Below, in pieces: positions 14,883 to 23,807 of a stretch of 49,290 nt of DNA; position 1 is the stretch's first letter; each line of letters starts with the position of its first letter. The position numbers and the translations under genes were made by a program. The notes beneath the pieces are model-generated. The model made no database searches. It had not been told where the DNA came from and worked only from the letters and a program-made list of their open reading frames with translations. Source of the DNA: an uncultured bacterium (GTDB taxonomy: Bacteria > Actinomycetota > Thermoleophilia > Solirubrobacterales > 70-9). The stretch is taken from assembly GCA_903901855.1 (NCBI GenBank), contig CAIUSP010000105.1:1-49290 (forward strand). Direction: 5' to 3'.

Positions 14883-16298
14883 TTTCGCGGTCAGTCTCCA
14901 GATCCCGCCTTCGAGCGAGATCAGGTAGATCCTTCCGGACCGATCCTGGCCGAACCCCGAGAGTCCACGGACTCTGAACCTGAGCCCCTGGACCTTCTTC
15001 GCAGGGCCGAACCTCGGCACGAAGGCAAAGACCTTCCCCGTACAGAAATCACCGAAGACGACCGAGCCGACGACCTCCGGCCCCGCTATCCGGGACAACC
15101 TGGGGTCGCGCACCACATATCCACCGATCACCGAGCAGGCAGGGCCGTGCGGGTAGACGACTGCCGGCGTTACGGTCCGGGATCTCGCCACTCCTCCTTT
15201 GAACACGGCGGTCCCCTCGTATGCCGCCCAGCCGAAGTTCGCTCCGAGGCCTCCACCGGCCGGCAGGTAGTTGACCTCCTCGAATCTCGAGTTGCCCACG
15301 TCGCCGACTACCAACGCGCCGGTGGAGCGGTCGAAGGTGAACGACCAGGGGTTCCTCAGCCCGGAGGAGTAGATCTCGTCTCTGCCCTGAATCCCCACGT
15401 AGGGGTTGCTCTTGGGAGACCGATACGCCTGCCAGTTGCGCTTCCCCTTACGCCCGATGGTGCGTGAGGGATCGATTCGCAGCAACTTCCCGAGGAGGCT
15501 CCGCCGATCCTGCGAGACGTTCGCCGGATCTCCCGACGGACCACCGTCGCCCGAGCCGATGTAAAGGAAGCCGTCCGGCCCGAACTCGAGGCGACCCGAG
15601 TGGTGCTGAGTGGTCGGCTGGGGCACGGTCAGGATCTCCCTTCCGCTGCCGGATTCGGTGACCAGCTGTCCGGTGTCTCGCACCCTGTACTCGAAGATCC
15701 TTAGGTCGTTACGACGGTCGGTGAACGAGACGTAGTAGCGATCGGTCTTGGCGAAGTTGCCAGGGAAGGCGACCGAGAGCATCCCCTGCTCGCCACCCCT
15801 TCCCGAGGTCTTGACCAGCTTCCGGATGTCGAGCATCGGCTTGGCGAGGGTCACGCCGTCGTCGAGCACCCGGAGTTCACCGGCTTTCTCCACCACGACC
15901 AGTTGACTGTGTCCCGGGGGTTGGACGATCCCCACGGGTTCGTCGAAGTTCCCGACCTTCTCTAGGCCCATCACCTTGGTGCCGCTCTCCCGGGTCGCCC
16001 GAACCACGATCCCCGTGATTCCGAGGATCAACACGAGCAGGATCAGACCGGCGAATTCCAGTTGCTTGCGGCTCGGGCTACGCAGATCCCGCGCCGCGGC
16101 GGTTGCCCAGAGTCGCACCCGGTCGAGCCAACTCGCCGGCTTGGTCGGCTTGCGCTGGCGCGAAGGCCGGCGTCGTGCCGTCGACTTTCCGGTCCCGCTC
16201 TTCGCAGACTTGCGGGCAGTGCTGGATCGCCGGGACTGCGTCCTCGATGCGGGACGCTTCCCCTTTCCGGGTGCGGGTTTCTTCCTGCGCTCGGTCAT
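14871..16298 (-). CDS. membrane-anchored PQQ-dependent sugar dehydrogenase-like protein (Glc/sorbosone dehydrogenase family)
   Basis: A 475-residue protein. Residues 1-55 are a very basic Lys/Arg/Ser/Pro tail. A single membrane helix follows (about 82-100, FAGLILLVLILGITGIVV), then a six-bladed propeller with GSDH motifs. These are E-Q-G-M-L-S-V-A-F, Q-H-H-S-G-R-L-E-F-G-P-D-G-F-L-Y-I-G-S-G-D, S-G-L-R-N-P-W-S-F-T-F-D and V-G-D-V-G. The histidine expected to act as base in soluble glucose dehydrogenase is kept in the HHSG motif. The topology puts the basic tail in the cytoplasm and the propeller outside. Substrate and PQQ use are unproven. It starts 47 bp after its paralogue, and I chose the ATG over a TTG 24 bases upstream. 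Confidence 0.85.
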   Translation of the reverse strand: MTERRKKPAPGKGKRPASRTQSRRSSTARKSAKSGTGKSTARRRPSRQRKPTKPASWLDRVRLWATAAARDLRSPSRKQLEFAGLILLVLILGITGIVVRATRESGTKVMGLEKVGNFDEPVGIVQPPGHSQLVVVEKAGELRVLDDGVTLAKPMLDIRKLVKTSGRGGEQGMLSVAFPGNFAKTDRYYVSFTDRRNDLRIFEYRVRDTGQLVTESGSGREILTVPQPTTQHHSGRLEFGPDGFLYIGSGDGGPSGDPANVSQDRRSLLGKLLRIDPSRTIGRKGKRNWQAYRSPKSNPYVGIQGRDEIYSSGLRNPWSFTFDRSTGALVVGDVGNSRFEEVNYLPAGGGLGANFGWAAYEGTAVFKGGVARSRTVTPAVVYPHGPACSVIGGYVVRDPRLSRIAGPEVVGSVVFGDFCTGKVFAFVPRFGPAKKVQGLRFRVRGLSGFGQDRSGRIYLISLEGGIWRLTAKRKG

Positions 16299-16345
16299 TG
16301 CGTGAGCAGGCAGTTTCCCCAATCGGGGAGACGCCCGCTTACTGT

Positions 16346-17533
16346 TCAGCCCTGCTTGATCCGGTAGACCGGCCCGGTGATCGAGGCGATCCAGATCTGC
16401 CCCTTGTAGCCCCGCCCGAACGAGACCACCTGTCCGGCGCTCAAGTCCTCGGTGCGGGCGCCGCTGACCGATCCGTTCGCGAACTTGAAGCTGCGGATTC
16501 TCGTGGTGCAGAGGTCGGCGTACAGGTATCGATTGCGCAGCGTCGGAAGTTCGGGGTCGTCGACGAAGTAACCGCCGGTGACCGAGCAGCCGTTGTCATG
16601 GTCGTACGAAACGACCGGATCGATCCGGTCCGGTGCTGTCTGGTCGATGTTGAACCTGCTCAACGCCTCGTATGCCGACCAGCCGAAGTTCCCGCCCTTG
16701 GCGGTCGTCCTGGCCAGCACGTTGACCTCTTCGAACTCGTTCTGGCCGACATCACCGATCGCGATCAGATCCCGCTTCGGCTCGAAGCTGAATCGCCAGG
16801 GGTTTCGCAGACCGTAGGCGAAGATCTCATCGCGACCTGCGGTCCCGACGAATGGGTTCGAGGCAGGGGAGGAGTAGGGGGCTCCTCCCGAGGGCCGGGG
16901 GTTGATCCTGAGGATCTTCCCGAGCAGGCTGTCGAGATCCTGTGCCGTGCGGAGCGGGTCTCCGGGGGCGTCGCCGTCACCCGTTCCGATGTAGAGCAGG
17001 CCGTCGGGGCCGAACTGCAACAGGCCTCCGTTGTGGCTTGCGCCGGGATCACTCATCCGCAGCACCTCACGGGGAGCCCCGACCGTTCGGGTGGCTCGAT
17101 CGTTGGCGCGCATCTCGACCACCGACTGATCGCCGGACTTGGTCGTGTAGTACGCGTAGAGCAGCCTAGAGGAGCGGAAATTCGGCGCAAATGCGATCGA
17201 GAGCAATCCCTGCTCGAGATTGTCGCTCTCCACCCGTCCGGAGATATCGAACAGCGGACGCTCGAGGGTCCTGCCCTTGCGGACGACTCGTACACGCCCT
17301 CTGCGCTCGACCACGTAGACGCTTCCGCCCTTCGGCGGTTGGGTCACGTAGACGGGCCCCTGGAAGTTCCCGATGCGCTTGAGTTGAAGCGATCCGGCGG
17401 CTTGAGCCGCCTCTTGCCCTGGGCTCCCGGAGGTGAACGAGATCACGAGACCGACGACGACTCCCACCGCGAGTGCGAGCAGGAAGATGGGCAGAGGGAG
17501 TGTCGGCCTGCAGCAGGGCTGGTTCTCGTTCAT
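16346..17533 (-). CDS. second PQQ-dependent sugar dehydrogenase-like protein (Glc/sorbosone dehydrogenase family)
   Basis: A 395-residue paralogue of the downstream gene, with one N-terminal membrane helix (about 12-33, LPIFLLALAVGVVVGLVI) and no basic tail. The propeller motifs are E-Q-G-L-L-S-I-A-F, S-H-N-G-G-L-L-Q-F-G-P-D-G-L-L-Y-I-G-T-G-D, Y-G-L-R-N-P-W-R-F-S-F-E and I-G-D-V-G-Q-N-E-F-E-E-V. Blade motif N-F-G-W-x-A-Y-E is shared with the neighbour. Members oxidise sugars or aldoses outside the cytoplasm, or serve as binding modules. The gene is 24 bp after the lipoprotein gene and has GAGG before the ATG, so lipoprotein, this gene and its paralogue probably form one operon. Confidence 0.87.
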   Translation of the reverse strand: MNENQPCCRPTLPLPIFLLALAVGVVVGLVISFTSGSPGQEAAQAAGSLQLKRIGNFQGPVYVTQPPKGGSVYVVERRGRVRVVRKGRTLERPLFDISGRVESDNLEQGLLSIAFAPNFRSSRLLYAYYTTKSGDQSVVEMRANDRATRTVGAPREVLRMSDPGASHNGGLLQFGPDGLLYIGTGDGDAPGDPLRTAQDLDSLLGKILRINPRPSGGAPYSSPASNPFVGTAGRDEIFAYGLRNPWRFSFEPKRDLIAIGDVGQNEFEEVNVLARTTAKGGNFGWSAYEALSRFNIDQTAPDRIDPVVSYDHDNGCSVTGGYFVDDPELPTLRNRYLYADLCTTRIRSFKFANGSVSGARTEDLSAGQVVSFGRGYKGQIWIASITGPVYRIKQG

Positions 17534-17557
17534 CGCCTCTTGAACACCTCGCGTTAC

Positions 17558-18256
17558 CTAAGGTACCGGTACCACGTCGCCCTGAGCGTCGACTCGGAGC
17601 TTCGATGGTTTGCCGCTGATCTCGACCGTGATCTCTCCCTGAACCGGCCCTCCTACCGCGTCGACCGCCTCGGACTTGCCGTCGAGTCCCGCCGAGAGCA
17701 CCCACGCGACCGTGTAACTGCCCGTTGCCACCGCGTTCAGGTTCCAGGTCATCGTGGCTGTCTCTCCCGCCGCGAGTTCTCCGAAGGCGTAGGTGTTCGT
17801 CTGGGCCCGTTGCGCTCCCGCCGAGGTGTCGCTGCCGTTCAGCTTCGGCCAGTCGGCATTGAGGATCCAGACGGGGCGTGTCTTGACCGCGACGTCCTCG
17901 CGGTCGGTCCTGATCGAGAAGGAACCGTTGGCGACCCCGGCCTCTTCGGCCGTCAGGTCAGAGGCACGCGTGTTGATCGTCACCGCCAGATCGGGAATCG
18001 TCTCCGAGCCGGTGTTGCGGACCTCGAGTACGAGGTTCGAGGTCTCGGCCAGCTTCTGCTTCTCGGGCAACTTCACCTCGAGCACCTCGACTGGGAACTC
18101 TCCGCTGGGTTCGTTGGCGTCCTGCCTCTCTCCTCCGGAGCCGCATCCGGCAACGGCCAGAGCGAGTGCGGCCGCGACAGCCAACCCGGGCCAAGACCTG
18201 TGAGAACGGAATGCAGTCGTTCCTTGTGGGCGCGCCCCGTTCACGCGGCTGAACAT
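17558..18256 (-). CDS. putative lipoprotein with a CARDB/FixG-like beta-sandwich
   Basis: A 232-residue exported protein of unknown function. A Lys-poor signal peptide ends in a lipobox, A-L-A-V-A-G-C-G-S-G-G, predicting lipid attachment at Cys38. The mature part looks all-beta: N-L-V-L-E-V-R-N-T-G-S-E-T-I-P-D-L-A-V-T resembles CARDB/DUF11 sandwich domains, and T-M-T-W-N-L-N-A-V follows. I start it at the ATG at 18256. The frame is open to a GTG at 18289 that has TACCGT 9 nt before it, so an 11-residue longer form is possible. Its place upstream of two sugar-dehydrogenase-like genes suggests a surface-associated partner, but nothing shows this directly. Confidence 0.7.
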   Translation of the reverse strand: MFSRVNGARPQGTTAFRSHRSWPGLAVAAALALAVAGCGSGGERQDANEPSGEFPVEVLEVKLPEKQKLAETSNLVLEVRNTGSETIPDLAVTINTRASDLTAEEAGVANGSFSIRTDREDVAVKTRPVWILNADWPKLNGSDTSAGAQRAQTNTYAFGELAAGETATMTWNLNAVATGSYTVAWVLSAGLDGKSEAVDAVGGPVQGEITVEISGKPSKLRVDAQGDVVPVP

Positions 18257-18366
18257 ACCACGCACGCTCGAGGCCTCCACGCACCGCACGTCTCAGTGAC
18301 GGTATGGAATAACCTTCCGTATTCGAGTCGAGTGCACCGACCGGTGTATCGGCAAGAGAGGAGAGA

Positions 18367-19173
18367 ATGCTCAAGACAGCAGTAGACAAGGCGTTCCTGC
18401 CCGCCAAGTCGCTTTTCGAGCAGGTTGGTGACGTGATGATCCTGACTGGCAGGACGATGATGTCCGCTGTCCGTCCCCCGTATCCCTATGGCGGCGAGTT
18501 CGTCGGGCAGTTCATGTTCGCCCTGCAACTCTGCTGGTTTCCCATGATGATCTCGACGCTCGCATTCGGCTTCGGTGCGCCGGGACTGCAGGCGGCGAAC
18601 TTCCTCTCTCTGTTCGGCGCCCTCGATCGTCTCGGTGGGTTCTTCATCCTGGCTTCGGTCCGCGAGTTCGCACCATTCGTCACCGCGGTGGTCGTCGCAG
18701 GCGTGGCCGGTACCGCGATCACGGCAGACCTCGGAGCCCGCAAGATCCGCGAAGAGCTCGACGCTTTGCAGGTGTTGGGCGTGGATCCGATCAAGAATCT
18801 CGTCGTGCCTCGATTCCTCGCGCTGATGTTGATCACCGGGCTGATGGACATCTATGCCTTGATCTTCGGGATAGTCGGAGGACTCGGCGCGGAGTTGCTC
18901 TACAACGAGCCGCTCGGCGGGTTCTTCGCGACGCTCTTCAACAACGCCTCGATCACCGACCTCTGGGGCTCGGTCCTGAAGACGACGCTGTTCGGCGCGA
19001 TCATCGCCGTGGTCTGCTCCTACAAGGGGATGACTGCATCGGGTGGCGCCGAAGGAGTGGGCCGGGCCGTCAACGAGGCGGTGGTGATCGCCTTTCTCGG
19101 TGTCTTCGCCTTCAACTACGTGTTCACCCAGACGCTGCTCGCAACCAACCCCGACCTCTCGGTGGTCAAGTGA
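18367..19173 (+). CDS. MlaE/YrbE family ABC permease (first of two)
   Basis: A 268-residue permease with about five membrane helices. The MlaE signature helix-loop reads R-E-E-L-D-A-L-Q-V-L-G-V-D-P-I and is followed by V-V-P-R-F-L-A. A-D-L-G-A-R-K-I-R-E-E precedes it, and Y-K-G-M-T-A-S-G-G-A-E-G-V-G is the C-terminal motif. MlaE/YrbE permeases pair with MlaF ATPases and MCE substrate-binding proteins to move phospholipids, sterols or mycolic-type lipids across the envelope. A good AGGAGAG site precedes the ATG. The next permease gene starts inside its stop codon (GTGA). No MCE gene follows, which is unusual for actinobacterial yrbE pairs. Confidence 0.9.
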   Translation: MLKTAVDKAFLPAKSLFEQVGDVMILTGRTMMSAVRPPYPYGGEFVGQFMFALQLCWFPMMISTLAFGFGAPGLQAANFLSLFGALDRLGGFFILASVREFAPFVTAVVVAGVAGTAITADLGARKIREELDALQVLGVDPIKNLVVPRFLALMLITGLMDIYALIFGIVGGLGAELLYNEPLGGFFATLFNNASITDLWGSVLKTTLFGAIIAVVCSYKGMTASGGAEGVGRAVNEAVVIAFLGVFAFNYVFTQTLLATNPDLSVVK

Positions 19174-19976
19174 ACGGGTCGTCCGCCTGGCTAGAGGTCC
19201 CGAGGGGCTGGCTGAACTCGATCGGGGAGATCTTCGGTTTCTGCGGCCGGGTGATCGGGCTGGTCTTCTCGGGTCGGGTTTTCCAGTTCTTCGGTGAGGC
19301 ACTGCGTCAGGCCGGGATCCTGATCCTCGGATCCACCATCGTGATCTGGGGGCTCGTCTTCATCCTCGGGCTCCAGTGCGGCATCGAGGGTGCCTACTTC
19401 AACCGGTCGGTCGGTGCGCCAGCTTACGCCGGCGTCTTCGCCGCCTGGTGCGACCTCCGTGAGGTGGTGCCCTACGCGTTCGGATACATGCTCTCGGCCA
19501 AGGTCGGAACGGGGATCGTGGCCGAACTCGGCGCGATGCGCATCTCCGACGAGATCGACGCCCTCGAGGTGATGGGCGTGCCGCCCATCACCTTCCTCGC
19601 GGCTACCCGGCTGCTCGCGGCGATGATGGTCTTCCCCTTTATGTACCTCGCTGCGGTCGGCATCGGTTTCTTCGCGAGTTGGCTCGCCGTGGTCGAGCAA
19701 ATCGGCGATGTCTCATCCGGTGGTTACTTCCTGATCTTCTGGATGTTCCAGAACCCTGGGGATCTGATGTTCAGCCTGATCAAGGGGATGACGATGGCAC
19801 TCGTGATCGTGTTGGTGGGTTGCTACTACGGCTACACCGCATCGGGCGGTCCGGTGGGAGTCGGAACGGCCACCGCGAAGTCCATGGTCCTTAACATCGT
19901 CTTAGTGCACGTGATCGGGATGATGGGGACACTTGTGTTCTGGGGAGCAAATCCGAGAGCGCCGATAGGCGGCTGA
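19170..19976 (+). CDS. MlaE/YrbE family ABC permease (second of two)
   Basis: A 268-residue paralogue of the preceding permease, starting at the GTG overlapping its TGA. The signature is S-D-E-I-D-A-L-E-V-M-G-V-P-P-I with A-T-R-L-L-A, and the C-terminal motif is Y-Y-G-Y-T-A-S-G-G-P-V-G-V-G. The residues before the first helix (WLNSIGEIFGFCGRVIGLVF) form an interfacial helix as in MlaE structures. Two different permeases suggest a heterodimer, as in mycobacterial YrbEA/YrbEB. An ATPase gene follows after 17 bp with AGGAGAG. Confidence 0.9.
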   Translation: MNGSSAWLEVPRGWLNSIGEIFGFCGRVIGLVFSGRVFQFFGEALRQAGILILGSTIVIWGLVFILGLQCGIEGAYFNRSVGAPAYAGVFAAWCDLREVVPYAFGYMLSAKVGTGIVAELGAMRISDEIDALEVMGVPPITFLAATRLLAAMMVFPFMYLAAVGIGFFASWLAVVEQIGDVSSGGYFLIFWMFQNPGDLMFSLIKGMTMALVIVLVGCYYGYTASGGPVGVGTATAKSMVLNIVLVHVIGMMGTLVFWGANPRAPIGG

Positions 19977-19993
19977 GGACTGCGAGGAGAGAG

Positions 19994-21088
19994 ATGGCCG
20001 AGAAGAAGACAACTGCGAGCAAGACCAGGAAGTCGGGTTCACGCACGACGGGCACCGCGAAGCGCACCGCGAAGTCCACGAAATCGCGTGCCAGTTCGGC
20101 ATCGTCGACCACACGCAGGGCCTCTGCCAAGCCCAAGTCGGCTGCGGGCACCAAGACCCGGACCAGGTCGGCGACCAAGACCAGCGCTACCCCGAAGCGG
20201 AAGACCGATCCTCTGGCCGCCCAGGGATGGAGCGAGGAGGATTTCGCAAATCGCGACTACGTGATTCCGGGAGTCGAGGCCGATGACCCGAATCCGTACA
20301 AGTGGCATACCGGCAAGAAGCGCGATCACGGAGGAACCGACGCGATCGAGGTGATCGACCTCGTCAAGCAGTTCGGTCGCACGAGGATCCTCAACGGGTG
20401 CAATCTCGGGCTGCCGGATGACATGATCTCGATGGTGCTCGGACCGTCGGGAACGGGCAAGAGCGTGCTGATCAAGCACATCGTCGGACTCCTCTATCCG
20501 GACTCCGGCGACGTGTTGGTGCACGGCGAGTCGATCCCGAACATGTCGGATGACGAGCTCTTCGAGACGCGTAAGAAGTTCGGTCTCCTGTTCCAGGACG
20601 GAGCGTTGTTCGGTTCGATGAACGTCTACGACAACGTCTGCTTCCCGCTCCGGCAGCACACCGATAAGAGTGAGGACGAGATCGACGAGATCGTCACACG
20701 CAGGCTGGGTGAGGTCGGCCTGGCAGAGGCTCATTACAAGATGCCGAACGAGCTTTCCGGGGGAATGAGGAAGCGAGCCGGATTCGCCCGCGCCCTCGTG
20801 CTCGACCCCGCAATCGTCATGTTCGACGAGCCGGATTCGGGTCTGGACCCGGTCAGGACGGCGCTCCTTTGCGAGTTGATCCGTGAGGTACATGCGGAAA
20901 ACGGCGGTTGCTACCTGGTGATCAGCCACGACCTCAGCACCGCGAGACGCGTGGCGGATTTCCTCGCGGTCCTCTGGAAGGGCAGGATCGTCGAGTCGGG
21001 GCTGGCTGACGATCTGTTCGGTTCCAAGAACAAGTTCGTCTCGCAGTTCCTGAACGCCGACGTTCGCGGACCGCTCTCGATGGATTGA
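19994..21088 (+). CDS. MlaF-type ABC ATPase with a lysine-rich histone-like N-terminal tail
   Basis: A 364-residue ATPase. The ABC domain starts near residue 115 (AIEVIDLVKQFG). It has Walker A G-P-S-G-T-G-K-S at 150-157, Q-loop F-Q-D-G-A-L-F-G, signature L-S-G-G-M-R-K-R near 254 and Walker B I-V-M-F-D-E-P-D-S-G-L-D-P. The H-loop is V-I-S-H-D. This pattern is that of MlaF/MceG. Residues 1-72 are a low-complexity tail of Lys, Arg, Ser, Thr and Ala resembling a histone H1 tail and absent from typical MlaF. A linker with W-S-E-E-D-F and D-D-P-N-P-Y-K-W follows. It should energise the two upstream permeases. The tail could bind acidic lipid, polyphosphate or DNA, which is inference. Confidence 0.9.
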   Translation: MAEKKTTASKTRKSGSRTTGTAKRTAKSTKSRASSASSTTRRASAKPKSAAGTKTRTRSATKTSATPKRKTDPLAAQGWSEEDFANRDYVIPGVEADDPNPYKWHTGKKRDHGGTDAIEVIDLVKQFGRTRILNGCNLGLPDDMISMVLGPSGTGKSVLIKHIVGLLYPDSGDVLVHGESIPNMSDDELFETRKKFGLLFQDGALFGSMNVYDNVCFPLRQHTDKSEDEIDEIVTRRLGEVGLAEAHYKMPNELSGGMRKRAGFARALVLDPAIVMFDEPDSGLDPVRTALLCELIREVHAENGGCYLVISHDLSTARRVADFLAVLWKGRIVESGLADDLFGSKNKFVSQFLNADVRGPLSMD

Positions 21089-21131
21089 CCCGAGCCGGCG
21101 GTCCCGCGGTGTCTGCGGAGGGGAGGTCGGT

Positions 21132-23807
21132 TTGGACAGGGAAAGGGTGAAAACGTTCTTCGAACGGGTCGCCGCGTCGGCGGTAAGGCGACCGTGGATC
21201 GCGATCTCCGCCGTCGTCTCACTGGCGCTGGTCGGTGGCTGGTTCGGCCTCGGCCTTCGGGCTGACGCAGGTACCGACACGCTCCTCGACAGCGGCTCGG
21301 CTTCCTACCGTTCGACCGAGGCATTCAGGAAGGCATTCGGCGACGATGCGGCGCTGATCCTGGCGAGGGAGGATCTCTCCAAGTTGCTCACCGGAGAGGA
21401 CCTTCGCGCTCTGTTCGAGCTCGAGACGTGTCTGGCCGGCGGCACGAGACTGGGTTCGGATCTGCCGCGTCAACCCGGCAGACCACTGCCTGGTGTGTGC
21501 GACAGGATCGAGGAACTGGCCCCTGCGCGGGCTATCTACGGCCCCGCGAGCTTCCTCTACCAGTCGGTAGATCAGATCTCCAGTGTGCTGCGGAGGCAGG
21601 TGGCAACTGCGCAGACAGAGGCCCAGCGCGCCGCAGAGAGTGCCCGCCAGCGGGCGCTCTCGGACGGCCTGTCTAGTTCCGAGGCCGATTCCGCTGCGCA
21701 GGAGGCATCGGATTCGGTGCTGGAGCAGTTCAACCAGGCGGTGTTGCGACTCGCTCTCAGCTACGGAATCACGGGAGTCCCCCGATTGGACGACCCGTCA
21801 TTCATCGGCCGGGTCGTCTTCGACTCCCAGGGCAACACCAAGTCGCAGTTCGCTCAGCTCTTTCCCCGCTCCGATGTCGCCCAGATCACGATTCGACCAC
21901 GCCCCGACCTGACCGATAACGAGCGGGATCGGATGGTCGCGCTCTACCGCGAGGCGCTCGCCAACCCGCGTTTCGCGCTCTCGACCGGCGATTACGTCTT
22001 CAGCGGCGCACCGGTCCTGATCGGTGCGCTCACCTCGTCGATCCGGTCCCAGATGCTCCTCTTGCTCGGTGTGTCGGTGCTGGTCATGGCGATGGCCCTC
22101 GCGTTCGTCCTGCCGCCGCCGTTCCGACTCCTCCCGTTGGGAGTGGCCCTTTCGGCTACCGGCATACTCTTCGGGCTGCTCGCGCTGTTCGGGGGGTCGC
22201 TGACCATCTCCGCGATAGCCATGCTGCCGGTTCTGGTCGGTCTGTCGGTCGACTACGCGATCCAGGTGCAGGCGAGATTCAGCGAGGCACGCGAGAAGGG
22301 GCTCGACCCTCGTTCAGCTGTGGTCGAAGCGGCCGGAGTGGGCGGGCCGGTTCTCGCTCTGGCCTGTTTGGCGACCATGACCGGTTTCGCGTCCTTCGGG
22401 CTCTCGGCCAGTCCGCTCGTTCGCTCGTTCGGATTCCTGCTGGTGGCAGGTATAGCGATCGCACTCGGTATAGCCCTGTGGAGCGGTCTCGCCGTCCTCT
22501 CGAGGGACAGAGGACCGGCTCCGGCGGCGGGAGGGGGCCCCGCAACCACTCCGCTGCGACGCTGGGTTTCGAATCGTCTGCGGAAACCGGCCCAGATCGC
22601 CATTGCGACCTCCCTGCTCCGACCCGGCCGCGTGCTGCTCGTGGCAGGCACTCTGGCGCTCTGTGGGCTGATCGCGAGCACCCAGACGCCGGTGGATGCC
22701 GACGTCCGTGATCTCGCGCCTTCGAATTCGCCGGAGCTGGAGGAGCTGCGTGAGGTCGAGAGGACCACCGGGATCTCGGGCGAGATCGACGTCTTGATCA
22801 CCAGCGACGATCTGGCTGATCCCGCGACGATCGCCTGGATGGCCGAGTTCCAGAGGCGGGTACTCGCCCGGCACGGGTTCTCGGGACCCTCCGCGAGCTG
22901 CGACCGCGCGGCGCTCTGCCCTGCCCCGTCCCTGACCGATCTGTTCGCTGCCGCAGGCGGCACCCTCGACCGGGCTGGTTCCGAGGCCCTGATCGAGTCG
23001 ATCCCGCCTTATCTCTCGGAAGCGGTAGTCACCCGTGATCCCGACACGGGGGAGGTCGGAAACCAGGCCGTGATCTCCTTCGGGGTGAAGGTGCGACCCC
23101 TCGACGAGCAACAGGCGTTGATCGACGACATCAGAGAACAGGTCGATCCTCCCGGCGGACCGAGCCCTCCGGCTGGCGTCACCGTAGAGGTCGCTGGCTT
23201 GCAAGTACTGATCGCTGACGCAAACGCCAGTCTCGAGCGGAGCAGATGGTGGCTGCCCGCCGCCGGTATCGGAGCGGTGGCGTTGATCCTCCTGCTGCTC
23301 TGGAGGTCGCTCCGCCGCACCCTCGCCGTGCTGGTTCCGGTGGTGTTCGCAACCGGATGGTCCTCGCTCGCCGTTGCCTCGACCGGCTACGCCCTCAATC
23401 CGATGTCCGCAACGCTGGGAGCCTTGGTGATCGCGGTCTCGACGGAGTTCAGCATCATCCTGGCCTCACGCTTCTGGGAGGAGCGGAGTGCCGGACTCAC
23501 GGTGGGGGAGGCTCTGCGGAGCACCTATTCGAGAGCGGGTTTCGCGACGCTCGCTTCGGGCGCAACGGTGATCGCGGGTTTCGCGGTCCTGGCCGTAGCC
23601 GGTCCTCTCGGCTCGCTTGGCCTTCCCTCGATAGCCCCGATACTCAGCGGGTTCGGCCTGGTCACGGTGGTTGATCTGCTCGTAGCGCTGGCTGCGGTCC
23701 TACTGGTCATACCGGCCTCTCTCACCCTGTTCGATCCGCTGACTGTTCGGTCCGAGAGAGGCGAAAGCGCCGCCCCGGCCCCCCGGACCGGCGGGAGCCC
23801 AGGATGA
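21132..23807 (+). CDS. MMPL/RND family lipid exporter (HpnN-like)
   Basis: An 891-residue RND protein with the duplicated layout of MMPL and HpnN proteins: helix 1 near 20-40, a large outer loop (about 45-300), six helices, a second helix-loop (about 495-700) and six more helices. The first half has V-G-L-S-V-D-Y-A-I-Q-V-Q-A-R-F, with the Asp of the proton relay. The second half has A-V-S-T-E-F-S-I-I-L-A-S-R-F-W-E-E-R, with Glu at the equivalent place. MMPL proteins export lipids such as hopanoids or glycolipids by proton motive force. A helix rich in Ala/Gln/Arg/Ser (about 155-190) looks coiled-coil. TTG is the start, with GGGAGG 6 nt upstream. It follows mlaF by 43 bp. Confidence 0.88.
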   Translation: MDRERVKTFFERVAASAVRRPWIAISAVVSLALVGGWFGLGLRADAGTDTLLDSGSASYRSTEAFRKAFGDDAALILAREDLSKLLTGEDLRALFELETCLAGGTRLGSDLPRQPGRPLPGVCDRIEELAPARAIYGPASFLYQSVDQISSVLRRQVATAQTEAQRAAESARQRALSDGLSSSEADSAAQEASDSVLEQFNQAVLRLALSYGITGVPRLDDPSFIGRVVFDSQGNTKSQFAQLFPRSDVAQITIRPRPDLTDNERDRMVALYREALANPRFALSTGDYVFSGAPVLIGALTSSIRSQMLLLLGVSVLVMAMALAFVLPPPFRLLPLGVALSATGILFGLLALFGGSLTISAIAMLPVLVGLSVDYAIQVQARFSEAREKGLDPRSAVVEAAGVGGPVLALACLATMTGFASFGLSASPLVRSFGFLLVAGIAIALGIALWSGLAVLSRDRGPAPAAGGGPATTPLRRWVSNRLRKPAQIAIATSLLRPGRVLLVAGTLALCGLIASTQTPVDADVRDLAPSNSPELEELREVERTTGISGEIDVLITSDDLADPATIAWMAEFQRRVLARHGFSGPSASCDRAALCPAPSLTDLFAAAGGTLDRAGSEALIESIPPYLSEAVVTRDPDTGEVGNQAVISFGVKVRPLDEQQALIDDIREQVDPPGGPSPPAGVTVEVAGLQVLIADANASLERSRWWLPAAGIGAVALILLLLWRSLRRTLAVLVPVVFATGWSSLAVASTGYALNPMSATLGALVIAVSTEFSIILASRFWEERSAGLTVGEALRSTYSRAGFATLASGATVIAGFAVLAVAGPLGSLGLPSIAPILSGFGLVTVVDLLVALAAVLLVIPASLTLFDPLTVRSERGESAAPAPRTGGSPG

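Noticed and set aside
16103-18385. A 760-codon plus-strand reading frame opposite the two PQQ-dehydrogenase-like genes
   Set aside because: It is antisense to two recognisable proteins and a lipoprotein, has no known motif, and its composition (Arg/Gly/Glu-rich) is what GC-rich antisense frames give.
20039-21280. A 413-codon minus-strand frame opposite the MlaF ATPase
   Set aside because: It is antisense to a gene with all ABC motifs; the frame follows from codon bias.
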